A stretch of 64,000 nt of DNA from Sphingopyxis sp. H073 (lineage in GTDB: Bacteria > Pseudomonadota > Alphaproteobacteria > Sphingomonadales > Sphingomonadaceae): NCBI RefSeq assembly GCF_001468395.1, contig NZ_LNSG01000014.1, positions 16,849-80,848 of the forward strand, written 5' to 3'. Below are positions 24,996 to 35,332 of this stretch, piece by piece. Numbering within the stretch: position 1 is the first letter of the stretch; each line of letters opens with the position of its first letter. Position numbers and translations under genes: made by a program. The notes under the pieces are model-generated. The model was not told the origin of the DNA and ran no database searches. It saw only the letters and a program-made list of their open reading frames with translations.

Positions 24996-26924
24996 TCACG
25001 CCCGCGCGCCCGCTTCCTCGACGCCGGCGCTGTTGTGGCGCAGCGCCTTCAGCACGCAGTCGACGATCTGCGGCGCGTTGAGCCCCGCGGCATCATATTG
25101 CGCCTGCGGCGAATCCTGGTCCTGGAAGATGTCGGGCAGCCGCATCGTGCGCAGCTTGAGCCCCGCGTCGATCAGCCCTTCGTCGCTCGCCAAGGTCAGC
25201 ACATGCGCGCCGAGCCCGCCGATGCTGCCTTCCTCGATTGTCACGCACACCTCATGGGCGGCGAGCGTCCTGCGGATCAGCTCCTCGTCGAGCGGCTTCG
25301 CGAACCGCAGGTCGATCACGCTCGTCGAAAGCCCGCGCGCCTCCAGCGTGTCGGCCGCTTTCAGCGCCTCGGCGAGCCGCGTGCCGAGCGAAAAGATCGC
25401 AACGGTCTTGCCGGCCCGCACGACGCGGCCCTTGCCGATCGCCAGCTTCTCGGGAACCTCGGGCAATGGCACGCCGGTGCCGTTACCGCGCGGATAGCGG
25501 AAGGCGATCGGGCCGGCGTCATATTCGGCCGCGGTATAGGTCATATGGACCAGCTCGGCCTCGTCGGCGGCCGCCATCACCACCATGTTCGGCAGGGTCG
25601 CGAGATAGGTGACGTCGAACGACCCCGCGTGGGTCGATCCGTCCGCCCCGACGAGCCCGGCGCGGTCGATCGCAAAGCGCACCGGCAGGTTCTGGATCGC
25701 CACGTCGTGGACGACTTGATCGTAAGCGCGCTGAAGGAAGGTCGAATAGATCGCGGCGAACGGTCGCATCCCCTGCGCCGCGAGTCCCGCGGCAAAGGTC
25801 ACGGCATGCTGCTCGGCGATGCCGACGTCGAAGCTGCGGTCGGGGTGGGCCTTGGCGAATTTGTCGACGCCGGTCCCCGACGGCATCGCCGCGGTGATCG
25901 CGACGATGCGCGGGTCGCTGTCGGCCAGCTTCGCCAGCGTCTCGCCGAACACATTCTGGTACGACGGCGGCCCCGGCGGCGCCTTCGCCTGTTCGCCGGT
26001 GATCACGTCGAACTTCTGGACGCCGTGATATTTGTCGGCGGCGGCCTCGGCGGGGGCATAGCCCTTGCCCTTCATCGTCACCGCGTGGATCAGCACCGGA
26101 CCATGGTCGCTGTCGCGTACATTCTCCAGCACCGGGATCAGATGATCGAGATTATGCCCGTCGATCGGCCCGACATAGTAAAAGCCCAATTCCTCGAACA
26201 GCGTCCCGCCCATCGCCATGCCGCGCGCGAACTCGTCGGTCTTCTTCGCCGCCTTGTGCAGCGGCTCGGGCAGCTTGCGCGCAAAGCGCCGCGCGATCTC
26301 GCGCAGCTCGACGAACGGCCGCGACGAGACGAGCTTGGCGAGATAGGCCGAGAGCCCTCCGACCGGCGGCGCGATCGACATGTCATTGTCGTTCAGGATG
26401 ACGATCAGCCGGTTGCCCGCCTGCTTCGCGTTGTTCATCGCCTCATAGGCCATGCCCGCCGACATCGACCCGTCGCCGATCACCGCGATCGCGCGGCCGG
26501 GCTCGTCCTTCAGCTTGTTCGCGATCGCAAAGCCGAGTGCGGCACTGATCGAGGTCGACGAGTGCGCCGCCCCGAACGGGTCATATTCGCTCTCGCTGCG
26601 CTTGGTGAAGCCCGAAAGCCCGCCGCCCTGCCGCAGCGTGCGGATGCGGTCGCGGCGGCCGGTAATGATCTTGTGCGGATAGCATTGGTGCCCGACGTCC
26701 CACACGATCTTGTCGCGCGGCGTGTCGAACACATAGTGGAGCGCGACGGTCAATTCGACGACGCCCAGCCCCGATCCCAGATGCCCGCCGGTGCTGCCGA
26801 CGGCCGAAATCGTCTCGGCGCGCAGCTCGTCGGCGAACTGGCGGAGGTCTTCGGGCTTCAGCTTGCGGAGGTCGGCGGGGACATCCACCGTGTCGAGCAG
26901 CGGCGTATGCGGACGGTCGGTCAT
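24996..26924 (-). CDS. dxs: 1-deoxy-D-xylulose-5-phosphate synthase
   Basis: The 642-residue transketolase-like enzyme has '[23 protein letters not shown]', the thiamine diphosphate motif [19 protein letters not shown], and the pyrimidine domain with '[17 protein letters not shown]'. It ends with the transketolase C-domain '[17 protein letters not shown]'. It condenses pyruvate and glyceraldehyde 3-phosphate into DXP, the entry to the MEP isoprenoid pathway and to thiamine synthesis. The start ATG 26924 ([13 protein letters not shown]) is where family similarity begins. The small membrane gene at 26972 is upstream on the same strand. Confidence 0.98.
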   Translation of the reverse strand: MTDRPHTPLLDTVDVPADLRKLKPEDLRQFADELRAETISAVGSTGGHLGSGLGVVELTVALHYVFDTPRDKIVWDVGHQCYPHKIITGRRDRIRTLRQGGGLSGFTKRSESEYDPFGAAHSSTSISAALGFAIANKLKDEPGRAIAVIGDGSMSAGMAYEAMNNAKQAGNRLIVILNDNDMSIAPPVGGLSAYLAKLVSSRPFVELREIARRFARKLPEPLHKAAKKTDEFARGMAMGGTLFEELGFYYVGPIDGHNLDHLIPVLENVRDSDHGPVLIHAVTMKGKGYAPAEAAADKYHGVQKFDVITGEQAKAPPGPPSYQNVFGETLAKLADSDPRIVAITAAMPSGTGVDKFAKAHPDRSFDVGIAEQHAVTFAAGLAAQGMRPFAAIYSTFLQRAYDQVVHDVAIQNLPVRFAIDRAGLVGADGSTHAGSFDVTYLATLPNMVVMAAADEAELVHMTYTAAEYDAGPIAFRYPRGNGTGVPLPEVPEKLAIGKGRVVRAGKTVAIFSLGTRLAEALKAADTLEARGLSTSVIDLRFAKPLDEELIRRTLAAHEVCVTIEEGSIGGLGAHVLTLASDEGLIDAGLKLRTMRLPDIFQDQDSPQAQYDAAGLNAPQIVDCVLKALRHNSAGVEEAGARA

Positions 26925-26971
26925 CGCGCCGTCATAATGGTAACCGCAGAAACTGTCGAACGAAAAGGGGC

Positions 26972-27214
26972 CTAATCGCCGCTCGCCGTGCCACCTTCCT
27001 CTTCGCGCGCCTTCGCCGCATCGACCTGCGCGTAAAGCCCGCGCACCATCAGGTCGGTGAACACCAGCATCACCCCGACCGTCCCGACCAGCAGCGCGAC
27101 CGCCGCGACCGGAAACGGGCCGATCGCCGCAATCGCGCCGCGCCGCATCGCGGCGGCAAGCAGCACCGCGACCGCCATCAGGGCATAGCCGACAAAGCGC
27201 CATGCGCGGGTCAT
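26972..27214 (-). CDS. Small two-helix membrane protein of unknown function
   Basis: From ATG 27214 the product is 80 residues ([21 protein letters not shown]...). It has hydrophobic helices near 8-22 and 30-54 and a charged C-terminal tail ([15 protein letters not shown]). It ends 48 bases before dxs and is probably cotranscribed with it. I do not recognise the family. Confidence 0.6.
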   Translation of the reverse strand: MTRAWRFVGYALMAVAVLLAAAMRRGAIAAIGPFPVAAVALLVGTVGVMLVFTDLMVRGLYAQVDAAKAREEEGGTASGD

Positions 27215-27376
27215 GCTGAACCGGACCGTGCCCGCGGGCCAATCAACGATATGAAAGGATATTGGTGCATGAATGCCACGATGCAGGGGAAAGCAACCTC
27301 TCGCAAGACGAAGACGTTGCATTGATGTGACATTCGCCTACACCCCTTCACAGAGGGGCAAGATAACAGGACAGCC

Positions 27377-28402
27377 ATGCCCGCTTGGATTTCGCTCTTT
27401 CGCCTCTCCCGGTCCGCACCGATCCTTGCTTTCGCCTGCGCCTTCGCCGCGCCCGCCGCGATGGCCGAGGAAACCTCGCTTCCCTATGATATCGTCGAAC
27501 CCGCCGGCAGCGGAATCCCCGGCAGCGGCGAAGTCCCCGAACCGCCGTCCGCCGGCTATCTGCAGCGCGGCGATATCGACGACAATATTCTCCTCCCGAC
27601 CCGCGGCGACGACATCGACGACGATGACGAAAGCCGCAAATGGGCGCGCGACTATTTCGCGGTCGCCGCGGGGGTGATGACGACGCCGAGCTACAATGGC
27701 TCGGACGATCGCACCCTGCTCCCCGCTTTCTACATCCGCGGCCGCGTCAGCGGTTTTTCCTTCTCGACGCGCGGCACCAACCTCCAAGTCGACCTGCTGC
27801 GCCAGCGGCGCGGGGCAAAGACCGACATCAAGTTCGGCCCGATCGTCAGCCTGCGCAGCGACCGCACCGGCCGCATCAAGGATCCGCAGGTCGAGGCGCT
27901 CGGCGAAAAGAAGCTGGCGGTCGAGGTCGGCGCGATGGCGGGGATCAGCCACACCGGCGTGATCACCAGCCGTTACGACCAGATCGCCTTCCGCGTCGTC
28001 GCGCTCAAGGACGTGTCGGGCCGCCACGGCAGCTGGGCCTTCTCGCCGACGATCGACTACGGCACCCCGCTATCCAAGCAGCTCTATGTCGGCGTGTCGG
28101 CGTCGATCAATTTCTACGGCAAGGGCTTCGGCCGCTATTATTTCGACATCGATCCCGCGGGCAGCGCCGCGAGCGGGCTTCCCGTCTATAACCGCGCGGG
28201 CGCGAAGGGCGGAGCGGGCAAATATACGCTCGGCCTCGCGAGCGCCTATGCGCTGTCGGGCGATCTCCGCAAGGGCTTCGTCCTGATCGGCGGCGCGCAA
28301 TATGGCCGGATGCTCGGCCGCATCGCCGATTCACCGATCGTCAGCATCGCCGGCAGCCGCAACCAGTGGCTCGCGGGCGGCGGGATCGCTTATCAGTTCT
28401 GA
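27377..28402 (+). CDS. MipA/OmpV family outer-membrane protein
   Basis: The 341-residue protein has a signal peptide cleaved after AMA (residue 30). An acidic linker follows (DDDDESRKW region near 75-85) and then a beta-barrel with 'FAVAAGVMTTPSYNGSDDRTLLPAFYIRGRV', typical of MipA/OmpV. It ends with the outer-membrane signature Phe (IAYQF). MipA was described as a scaffold between MltA and PBP1B; most homologues are uncharacterised barrels. The linker length is unusual for the family. It starts a lone transcription unit divergent from the dxs operon. Confidence 0.9.
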   Translation: MPAWISLFRLSRSAPILAFACAFAAPAAMAEETSLPYDIVEPAGSGIPGSGEVPEPPSAGYLQRGDIDDNILLPTRGDDIDDDDESRKWARDYFAVAAGVMTTPSYNGSDDRTLLPAFYIRGRVSGFSFSTRGTNLQVDLLRQRRGAKTDIKFGPIVSLRSDRTGRIKDPQVEALGEKKLAVEVGAMAGISHTGVITSRYDQIAFRVVALKDVSGRHGSWAFSPTIDYGTPLSKQLYVGVSASINFYGKGFGRYYFDIDPAGSAASGLPVYNRAGAKGGAGKYTLGLASAYALSGDLRKGFVLIGGAQYGRMLGRIADSPIVSIAGSRNQWLAGGGIAYQF

Positions 28403-28435
28403 CGGGTAGTGGGCGAAAGCCGACATAAGTAGCTT

Positions 28436-28538
28436 CGTCACCCTGAACTTGTTTCAGGGTCCATGGCTCGCCGTTTCCTTGGTGCTGCGCTTGCCGAGAG
28501 CTAAGGCCATGGATGCTGAAACAAGTTCAGCATGACGA
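28436..28538. repeat. REP-type palindrome, 'CTGAACTTGTTTCAG' family, copy 1
   Basis: Two palindromic arms, CGTCACCCTGAACTTGTTTC...CCATGG and CCATGG...TGAAACAAGTTCAGCATGACG, face each other over a 40-base centre. A second copy is at 63259-63361. It lies between the convergent mipA and lysR genes and may act as a transcription stop. Confidence 0.8.
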
Positions 28539-28580
28539 GCTTGGCACGACCGCTCCCCGCCCCAAAAGCGATACACCCCC

Positions 28581-29471
28581 TCAAACCAGCCCCGTCATCC
28601 GCATCCGCGCCTTCATCGCGGCGATGAACAGCCGCACCGACGGCAGCGCCGCGCGCGACGGTTCGAACAGCAGGTGGACCGGCAGCGCTTCGGGCTGCTC
28701 ATCGGGCAGCAGCGAAACCAGCCGCCCCGCATCGACCGCCGCCGCGACCTGGTAACTCAGCAGGTTCGCAATCCCGACCCCCGCCTCGGCCGCCGCCAGC
28801 GCGGCGTCGACGGTGTTGACGACGAAGCGCGGCCGCCGTTCGAAGCGCCAGCGGCCGCTCGCGAGCTGCCATTCGTTCGTCGTGCGCGGCCCCTCCATCC
28901 CGATCAGCTCGTGCCCCGCAAGTTCCGTCACCACCCCCGGCGCCCCGCGCCGCGCCAGATAGGCGGGGCTCGCGACCAGCATCTGGCGCACCCGGCCGAT
29001 CCGCACCGCCTTCAGCCCCGAATCGGCGAGCGGCCCGATCCGCACCGCAACGTCGATTCCTTCCTCGACGATGCGGACGTTGCGGTCGATCAGCATCATG
29101 CGCGCGCCGAGCGCCGCATGTTCGATCAGCAGCGCATCGACGACTGGCAGCACATGCAGCCGCCCGAACATCACCGGCGCGGTGAGGTAAAGCTGCCCGC
29201 TCGGCACCGCCTCGACCCCGCGCGCCGCGCGCTCGGCATCGGCGAGTTCGCCGAGCAGCCGCCGCGCCTCGCCCAGAAAGGCGCTGCCCGCGTCGGTCAG
29301 CGACACCGCGCGCGTCGACCGGTGGAACAATGCGGTGCCGAGCCGCGCCTCGAGCGCCGCGATCCCGCGCGTCACCGCGGGCGGCGAGCTGCCGATCTTG
29401 CGCGCCGCCGCGGCAAAGCCCCCCTCGCCCGCCACCGCGACGAACATTTCCAGCGTCAGCAGTCGGTCCAT
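28581..29471 (-). CDS. LysR family transcriptional regulator
   Basis: The 296-residue regulator has the N-terminal helix-turn-helix (MDRLLTLEMFVAVAGEGGFA..., IGSSPPAVTRGIAALEARLG) and the periplasmic-binding-like effector domain from about residue 90. Transcription diverges from the flavoprotein operon at 29605, 133 bases away, with a LysR-box palindrome between. It is the likely regulator of that operon. Confidence 0.93.
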   Translation of the reverse strand: MDRLLTLEMFVAVAGEGGFAAAARKIGSSPPAVTRGIAALEARLGTALFHRSTRAVSLTDAGSAFLGEARRLLGELADAERAARGVEAVPSGQLYLTAPVMFGRLHVLPVVDALLIEHAALGARMMLIDRNVRIVEEGIDVAVRIGPLADSGLKAVRIGRVRQMLVASPAYLARRGAPGVVTELAGHELIGMEGPRTTNEWQLASGRWRFERRPRFVVNTVDAALAAAEAGVGIANLLSYQVAAAVDAGRLVSLLPDEQPEALPVHLLFEPSRAALPSVRLFIAAMKARMRMTGLV

Positions 29472-29475
29472 GATT

Positions 29476-29492
29476 ATTCCATTTACCGGAAT
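29476..29492. promoter_or_regulatory. Candidate LysR box in the divergent promoter
   Basis: ATTCCATTTACCGGAAT contains arms TTCC/GGAA and a T-N11-A core (TCCATTTACCGGA). It lies 5 bases before the lysR start, so binding would repress lysR itself, as is usual, while activating the operon at 29605. Confidence 0.5.
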
Positions 29493-29604
29493 TAACTTGT
29501 TCGATCTTCCCTGATTATCACAATCTACGCAACGGCCTAAATCGATGCGGCGAACGGAAGCGTGCCCCCTCCAGCTTCCGTTCGCACTCTTGGAAGGACG
29601 GCAG

Positions 29605-30231
29605 ATGGCGCAGAATTACCGGCATATCGTTTTCAGCGACGCGGCGAAGGCGCTGCAGGAACAGCATGGGTCGCGCATCTCCTATGCAAAGCTCGACACG
29701 CGCCCGGTCGGCGAGATCGACGTGCTTACCGCGAAGGAGATTGACTATATCGCGCTCCGCGACAGCTTCTACATGGCCAGCGTCACCCCCGACGGCTGGC
29801 CCTATATGCAGCATCGCGGCGGCCCCGCCGGTTTCCTCAAGCATGTCGGCGGCAACCGCATCGGTTTCGCCGATTATCGCGGCAACAAGCAATATATCAG
29901 CACCGCGAACCTCGCCGCGAACGACCGCGTCTCGTTGTTCCTGATGGACTATCCGAACCGCGAGCGGCTGAAGATCGTCGGTCACGCACACAGTGTCGAG
30001 CTCGCCGACGATCCCACGGCGGTCACCGCGTTGATGCCCGAGGGGTATCGCGCGGTGCCCGAGCGCGCCTTCTTCATCGACGTGATCGGCTGGGAGTGGA
30101 ACTGCTCGCAGCATATCACGCCGCGCTTCACCGAGGCCGAAATTTCGGCGGCGATCAAGCCGATGGCCGCCGAACTCAACCAGCTGCGCGCCGAAATCGC
30201 CGCGCTCCGAGCAGAAAGGGATGACCAATGA
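29605..30231 (+). CDS. Pyridoxamine 5'-phosphate oxidase-like flavoprotein
   Basis: The 208-residue protein has the split-barrel FMN-binding fold: 'FYMASVTPDGWPYMQHRGGPAGFLK', 'GNRIGFADYRGNKQYISTANLAANDRVSLFLMDYPNRERLKI' and an Arg/Ser pattern for the FMN phosphate. It ends in a helical tail. Members of this subgroup (general stress or nitroreductase-like) reduce small molecules with FMN. Start ATG 29605 follows a GGAAGGA site. It leads a five-gene operon; its stop overlaps the VOC gene start. Confidence 0.88.
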   Translation: MAQNYRHIVFSDAAKALQEQHGSRISYAKLDTRPVGEIDVLTAKEIDYIALRDSFYMASVTPDGWPYMQHRGGPAGFLKHVGGNRIGFADYRGNKQYISTANLAANDRVSLFLMDYPNRERLKIVGHAHSVELADDPTAVTALMPEGYRAVPERAFFIDVIGWEWNCSQHITPRFTEAEISAAIKPMAAELNQLRAEIAALRAERDDQ

Positions 30232-30638
30232 CGACCGCTTGTACGCAGGGCGCCCACCATATCGGCCTCGCCGTCCGCGACGTCGCCGAAGCGCGCGACT
30301 TCTTCGTCGAGGCGCTCGGCTTCGGCGTCGCCGCCGAGCGCCCCGACTATCCCGCGATCTTCGTCACCGACGGCACGACGCTGCTCACCTTGTGGCAGGT
30401 CGCCGATCCGGCGGGCGCGACCGCCTTCGACCGCCGCGCGAACATCGGCCTCCACCATCTCGCGCTCCGCGTCGCCGACCTCGACGCGCTGCGCACCGTC
30501 TTCGCGCGCGTCCAGAACCATCCGGGCACGGTGATCGAATTCGACCCCGAACCGATCCGCGAGGGTGCGACGACGCACCATTTCATCTGCGCGATGCCCG
30601 GTGGTATCCGGATCGAATTCGCGACCCCCTTCGCCTGA
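30228..30638 (+). CDS. VOC family (glyoxalase-fold) protein
   Basis: The 136-residue protein has 'AHHIGLAVRDVAEARDFFVEALGF' with His as first metal ligand, 'HHLALRVADLDAL' with a second His, and 'GGIRIEFATPFA' with the C-terminal Glu. This intact H-H-E set is that of metal-dependent VOC enzymes such as glyoxalase I and extradiol dioxygenases. ATG 30228 overlaps the flavoprotein stop. Confidence 0.9.
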   Translation: MTTACTQGAHHIGLAVRDVAEARDFFVEALGFGVAAERPDYPAIFVTDGTTLLTLWQVADPAGATAFDRRANIGLHHLALRVADLDALRTVFARVQNHPGTVIEFDPEPIREGATTHHFICAMPGGIRIEFATPFA

Positions 30639-30644
30639 AAGGAT

Positions 30645-31124
30645 ATGCCGATGCCCCGCCCCCCGCTCCCGCCATTCGACCATGACAGCGCGACGCTGAA
30701 AGTCCGCCTTGCCGAGGACGGCTGGAACAGCCGTAACCCCGCGCGCGTCGCGCTCGCTTATACCGAAGACAGCGTCTGGCGGAACCGCTCGACCTTCGTC
30801 ACCGGCCGCGAAGCCATCGTCGACTTCCTCGCCGGCAAATGGCAGCGCGAGCAGGATTACCGGCTGATCAAGGGGCTATGGGCCTTCACCGGCAACCGCA
30901 TCGCGGTGCGCTTCGCCTATGAATGGCACGACGAGGCGGGCCAATGGTGGCGCTCCTACGGGAACGAGAATTGGGACTTCGCCGACAATGGCGAGATGCA
31001 GCGCCGCATCGCGAGCATCAACGACCTCGCCATTGCCGAATCCGACCGGCTGTTCCACTGGGATCGCGGCGAAAGCGGCCGCCGCCCCGACGACCACCCC
31101 GGGCTCGAAGAGCTCGGCCTCTGA
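30645..31124 (+). CDS. DUF1348 (nuclear transport factor 2-like) protein
   Basis: The 159-residue protein matches the DUF1348 pattern: '[39 protein letters not shown]', '[37 protein letters not shown]' and '[22 protein letters not shown]'. It has the NTF2 cone fold, which forms a pocket that may hold a substrate; no reaction is established. It is six bases after the VOC gene with an AAAGGA site. Confidence 0.92.
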   Translation: MPMPRPPLPPFDHDSATLKVRLAEDGWNSRNPARVALAYTEDSVWRNRSTFVTGREAIVDFLAGKWQREQDYRLIKGLWAFTGNRIAVRFAYEWHDEAGQWWRSYGNENWDFADNGEMQRRIASINDLAIAESDRLFHWDRGESGRRPDDHPGLEELGL

Positions 31125-31152
31125 CATCTCCGTCCGCGAAAGGATCCCGGCC

Positions 31153-31374
31153 ATGCCCTATGTCAACATCCAGATCACCCGCGAGGGCGCGACGGCCGCG
31201 CAAAAGGCCGAGCTGATCGGCGGCGTCACCGAGCTGCTGCAGCGCGTCCTCGGCAAGAATCCGGCGACGACGGTCGTGGTGATCGACGAGGTCGATACCG
31301 ACAATTGGGGAATCGGCGGCCTTCCCGTCCTCGACTATCGGGCGAAACAGGCTTCGGGGGGACCGGCACGATGA
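31153..31374 (+). CDS. 4-oxalocrotonate tautomerase family protein
   Basis: The 73-residue protein begins MPYVNIQITREG; removal of Met leaves Pro1, the catalytic base of the superfamily. 'TAAQKAELIGGVTELLQRVLGKNPATTVVVIDEVDTDNWGIGG' follows the family pattern. The usual Arg11 position is held by Glu or Arg neighbours. It may tautomerise or isomerise an unsaturated keto acid. Its stop overlaps the transporter start. Confidence 0.9.
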   Translation: MPYVNIQITREGATAAQKAELIGGVTELLQRVLGKNPATTVVVIDEVDTDNWGIGGLPVLDYRAKQASGGPAR

Positions 31375-31826
31375 CGAGCGGCAACGCGACCGGATTCGCG
31401 ATCATCATGTTGCTCACCGGCATCGGCATCCCGATCCTCGCCGCGCTCAACGGCGGCCTCGGGGTCCGGCTCGGCGCCCCGATGGCGGCGTCGATGATCC
31501 TGTTCGGGCTCGCCTTCCTGATCGCGACCGCGGGCGCGCTCGCGACCGGTTCGATCGGGCAGATCCGCTTCACCTCCGACATTCCGTTCCAGTTCTACTT
31601 CGGCGGCTTGTTCGTGGCCTTCTATGTGATCGCGGTGACCTTCATCGCGCCCAGGTTCGGGGTCGGCAACGCGATCTTCTTCGTCCTTGTCGGCCAGCTC
31701 ATCAGCGCCGCGACGATCGACCATTTCGGCCTGTTCGGCGCGATGCGCTCGGCGATCGACGTCAAGCGCGTCGCCGGGATCGCGCTGATGGTCGCCGGCG
31801 TCTATCTCGCGCGGCGGACCGCGTGA
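31371..31826 (+). CDS. DMT superfamily transporter (YdcZ/DUF606 type)
   Basis: The 151-residue protein has five hydrophobic helices and the DUF606 phrases 'GGLFVAFYVIAVTFIAPRFGV', 'FVLVGQLISAATIDHFGLFG' and 'VKRVAGIALMVAGVYLARR'. Members are half-size drug/metabolite transporters that probably pair. As last gene of the operon it is well placed to export or import the small molecule handled by the enzymes before it. ATG 31371 overlaps the tautomerase stop. Confidence 0.92.
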   Translation: MTSGNATGFAIIMLLTGIGIPILAALNGGLGVRLGAPMAASMILFGLAFLIATAGALATGSIGQIRFTSDIPFQFYFGGLFVAFYVIAVTFIAPRFGVGNAIFFVLVGQLISAATIDHFGLFGAMRSAIDVKRVAGIALMVAGVYLARRTA

Positions 31827-31958
31827 TAATCCTCCCTGCGGCGCAGTCGTGGGGAGGGGGACCGCTCGCGAAGCGAGTGGTGGAGGGGCTGCGCCATAGC
31901 CCTTCCGTCGGCGGCTGCGCCGCTGCCACCTCCCCATCGCTCCGCGACAGGGAGGATC
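31827..31958. repeat. About 130-bp palindromic dispersed repeat, copy 1
   Basis: The unit begins ATCCTCCCTGCGGCGCAG and ends CGACAGGGAGGATC, with inner inverted arms GTGGGGAGGGGGACCGC / CCACCTCCCCAT. An inner hairpin CTCGCGAAGCGAG follows. Copy 2 with the same plan is at 40821-40951. It sits between two convergent genes. Confidence 0.85.
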
Positions 31959-31961
31959 GCC

Positions 31962-32417
31962 CTAGCGCCGCGTATAGACCCAGCGCCGCGCCTCCGACCC
32001 GTCGAGCAGCGATATCGTCGCGGTCAGCGTGTCGCCCTCGCGCGCATAGGTGATGCGCTGCGGATAGTCATGCGCCGCATTCTCGAAGGTCGCGCTCGTT
32101 CCATCGCGCGCGGCCAGCCGGAACGCCACCGGCGCCCCGCCGCCGGGCTGCGCCAGATAGCTGACGGCCCCGTCGGCGCCTGCCTGCAGCCGCAGAAACT
32201 CGAATTCGCGCAAGCTCCCGTCGCGCCCCGACCGGCTCGCGCCCAGCATCACCCCGCCGCGCGGCACCGTCCAATATTCCTCGGTCCAGCGCCCCCCGCT
32301 ATCCTCGCTGCCCTCCTCGATCCACGATCCCGCCATCCAGCCGAGATCGTCGACCGTCGCGGCGGGCGCCGCCGCGGCCAGCAACAGCGCCGACAGCGCC
32401 ACCATCATCCGCTTCAT
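31962..32417 (-). CDS. DUF6265-type secreted protein
   Basis: The 151-residue protein has a signal peptide (MVALSALLLAAAAPAAA). Its body has 'LGWMAGSWIEEGSEDSGGRWTEEYWTVPRGGVMLGASRSGRDGSLREFEFLRL', then 'FENAAHDYPQRITYAREGDTLTATI', the pattern of DUF6265, a lipocalin-like beta barrel of unknown ligand. Start ATG 32417 is preceded by AAGGGAGG. It is divergent from an AraC gene at 32501. Confidence 0.85.
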   Translation of the reverse strand: MKRMMVALSALLLAAAAPAATVDDLGWMAGSWIEEGSEDSGGRWTEEYWTVPRGGVMLGASRSGRDGSLREFEFLRLQAGADGAVSYLAQPGGGAPVAFRLAARDGTSATFENAAHDYPQRITYAREGDTLTATISLLDGSEARRWVYTRR

Positions 32418-32500
32418 ACGCGCCTCCCTTGTTCGCCCCTTTTGCCACGCGGCGCACGGGGCGTCTTGAACCGATGCGACAATCATCGTCTAATCCGCAC

Positions 32501-33184
32501 ATGGACTATCGCGAGTTCGCTCCGCCGCCGCATCTCGCGGGTCTGATCAAGCTGCGCTGGACGCTCGCGGCCGAGGGCGACCCCGGCGCATGGCTGCCGC
32601 AGCAAGCGACCCCCGACGGCTGCGTCGAGGTCATCCGCCGTATCCGCGGGCGGTCGCGTTGGGGCGGCGACCAGCCGTCATGCTTCGTCGTCGGCCTCGT
32701 CGACCGCCCGCAGCCGTTCGAGGTCAGCGGCGATGCCGCGTTCGAGGCGCTGCGCCTCTGGCCATGGGCGTGGGGGCTCCTTGACGACGCGCCGCTTTCC
32801 GCGCTCTACGGGCGCTGGGCACCTTTCAGCGCCGACTTCGCCGCCATCGAGACGCGGCTCGCCGCCGCGCCCGGTCTCGGCGCCATCGGTGCCGCGCTGA
32901 TCGCCGCGTCGAGCGTGGCCGATATGGCCAAAAGGACCACGATGAATCCCCGCACGCTGCAGCGCTGGTTTGCCCGCCACGTCGGCCTGCCGCCCCGCGT
33001 CTGGCTCCGTGTCATCCGCTTCCAGAGTGCGTTCGAGACGCTGCCCGGCGAGCCGAACCTCGCCGATCATGCCGCCGCGCGCGGCTTCGCCGACCAGGCG
33101 CATATGGCGCGCGAGTTCCGGGCGCTTGCGGGCGTACCCGCGACGGCCGCTCGCCACCGCGCGCGCGGTCCGTTTCTGGCCTAG
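32501..33184 (+). CDS. AraC family transcriptional regulator
   Basis: The 227-residue protein has an N-terminal DUF6597-type sensing region (YREFAPPPHLAGLIKLRWTL, WLPQQATPDGCVEVI) and a C-terminal AraC domain. The latter's helix-turn-helix motifs lie near 'SSVADMAKRTTMNPRTLQRWFARHVG' and 'NLADHAAARGFADQAHMAREFRALAGV'. Start ATG 32501 (MDYREFAP) fits the family; an ATG at 32474 is possible. It is divergent from the DUF6265 gene. Confidence 0.92.
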   Translation: MDYREFAPPPHLAGLIKLRWTLAAEGDPGAWLPQQATPDGCVEVIRRIRGRSRWGGDQPSCFVVGLVDRPQPFEVSGDAAFEALRLWPWAWGLLDDAPLSALYGRWAPFSADFAAIETRLAAAPGLGAIGAALIAASSVADMAKRTTMNPRTLQRWFARHVGLPPRVWLRVIRFQSAFETLPGEPNLADHAAARGFADQAHMAREFRALAGVPATAARHRARGPFLA

Positions 33185-33202
33185 GCCGCCTGACTTTCCG
33201 CT

Positions 33203-33236
33203 GCGGCGCGCTGTCTTTCGATGGACAGCGCGCCGC
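33203..33236 (+). terminator. Strong hairpin after the AraC gene
   Basis: CGGCGCGCTGTC and GACAGCGCGCCG form a perfect 12-bp stem, extended by one pair, around an 8-base loop, 20 bases after the AraC stop. No T-run follows, so it is a hairpin stop of weaker type or the upstream boundary of the thiC leader. Confidence 0.55.
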
Positions 33237-33256
33237 CGCCCGGCTAAGCATCGCCC

Positions 33257-33348
33257 ATCCCCGGGGAGCCGCGTCTGTGATGGCCGGTTGAGAGCGGAAT
33301 AGACCGCGACCCGTTGAACCTGATCCGGGTAATACCGGCGGAGGGAGG
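33257..33348 (+). promoter_or_regulatory. TPP riboswitch (THI element)
   Basis: The leader of thiC shows the conserved THI-box parts in order: CCCCGGGGAGCC (P1/P2 start), GTTGAGAG, then GACCCGTTGAACCTGATCC and GGGTAATACCGGCGGAGGGA. These are the pyrimidine- and pyrophosphate-sensing arms of the thiamine pyrophosphate riboswitch. TPP binding would lower thiC expression. About 70 bases separate it from the thiC ATG, room for a ribosome-binding-site sequestering switch. Confidence 0.96.
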
Positions 33349-33404
33349 GTCGGCTTCACCCCAAAGCGAAACGGGGCGTGAAAACCGTCTTTCGCTCCGG
33401 CTAA

Positions 33405-35312
<1,908 letters not shown>

Positions 35313-35332
35313 GAACTCCGAACAAGCCCACT

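Noticed and set aside
25035..26975. A 646-residue frame antisense to dxs
   Set aside because: Arg/His-rich shadow of a complete dxs gene, no ribosome-binding site or domain.
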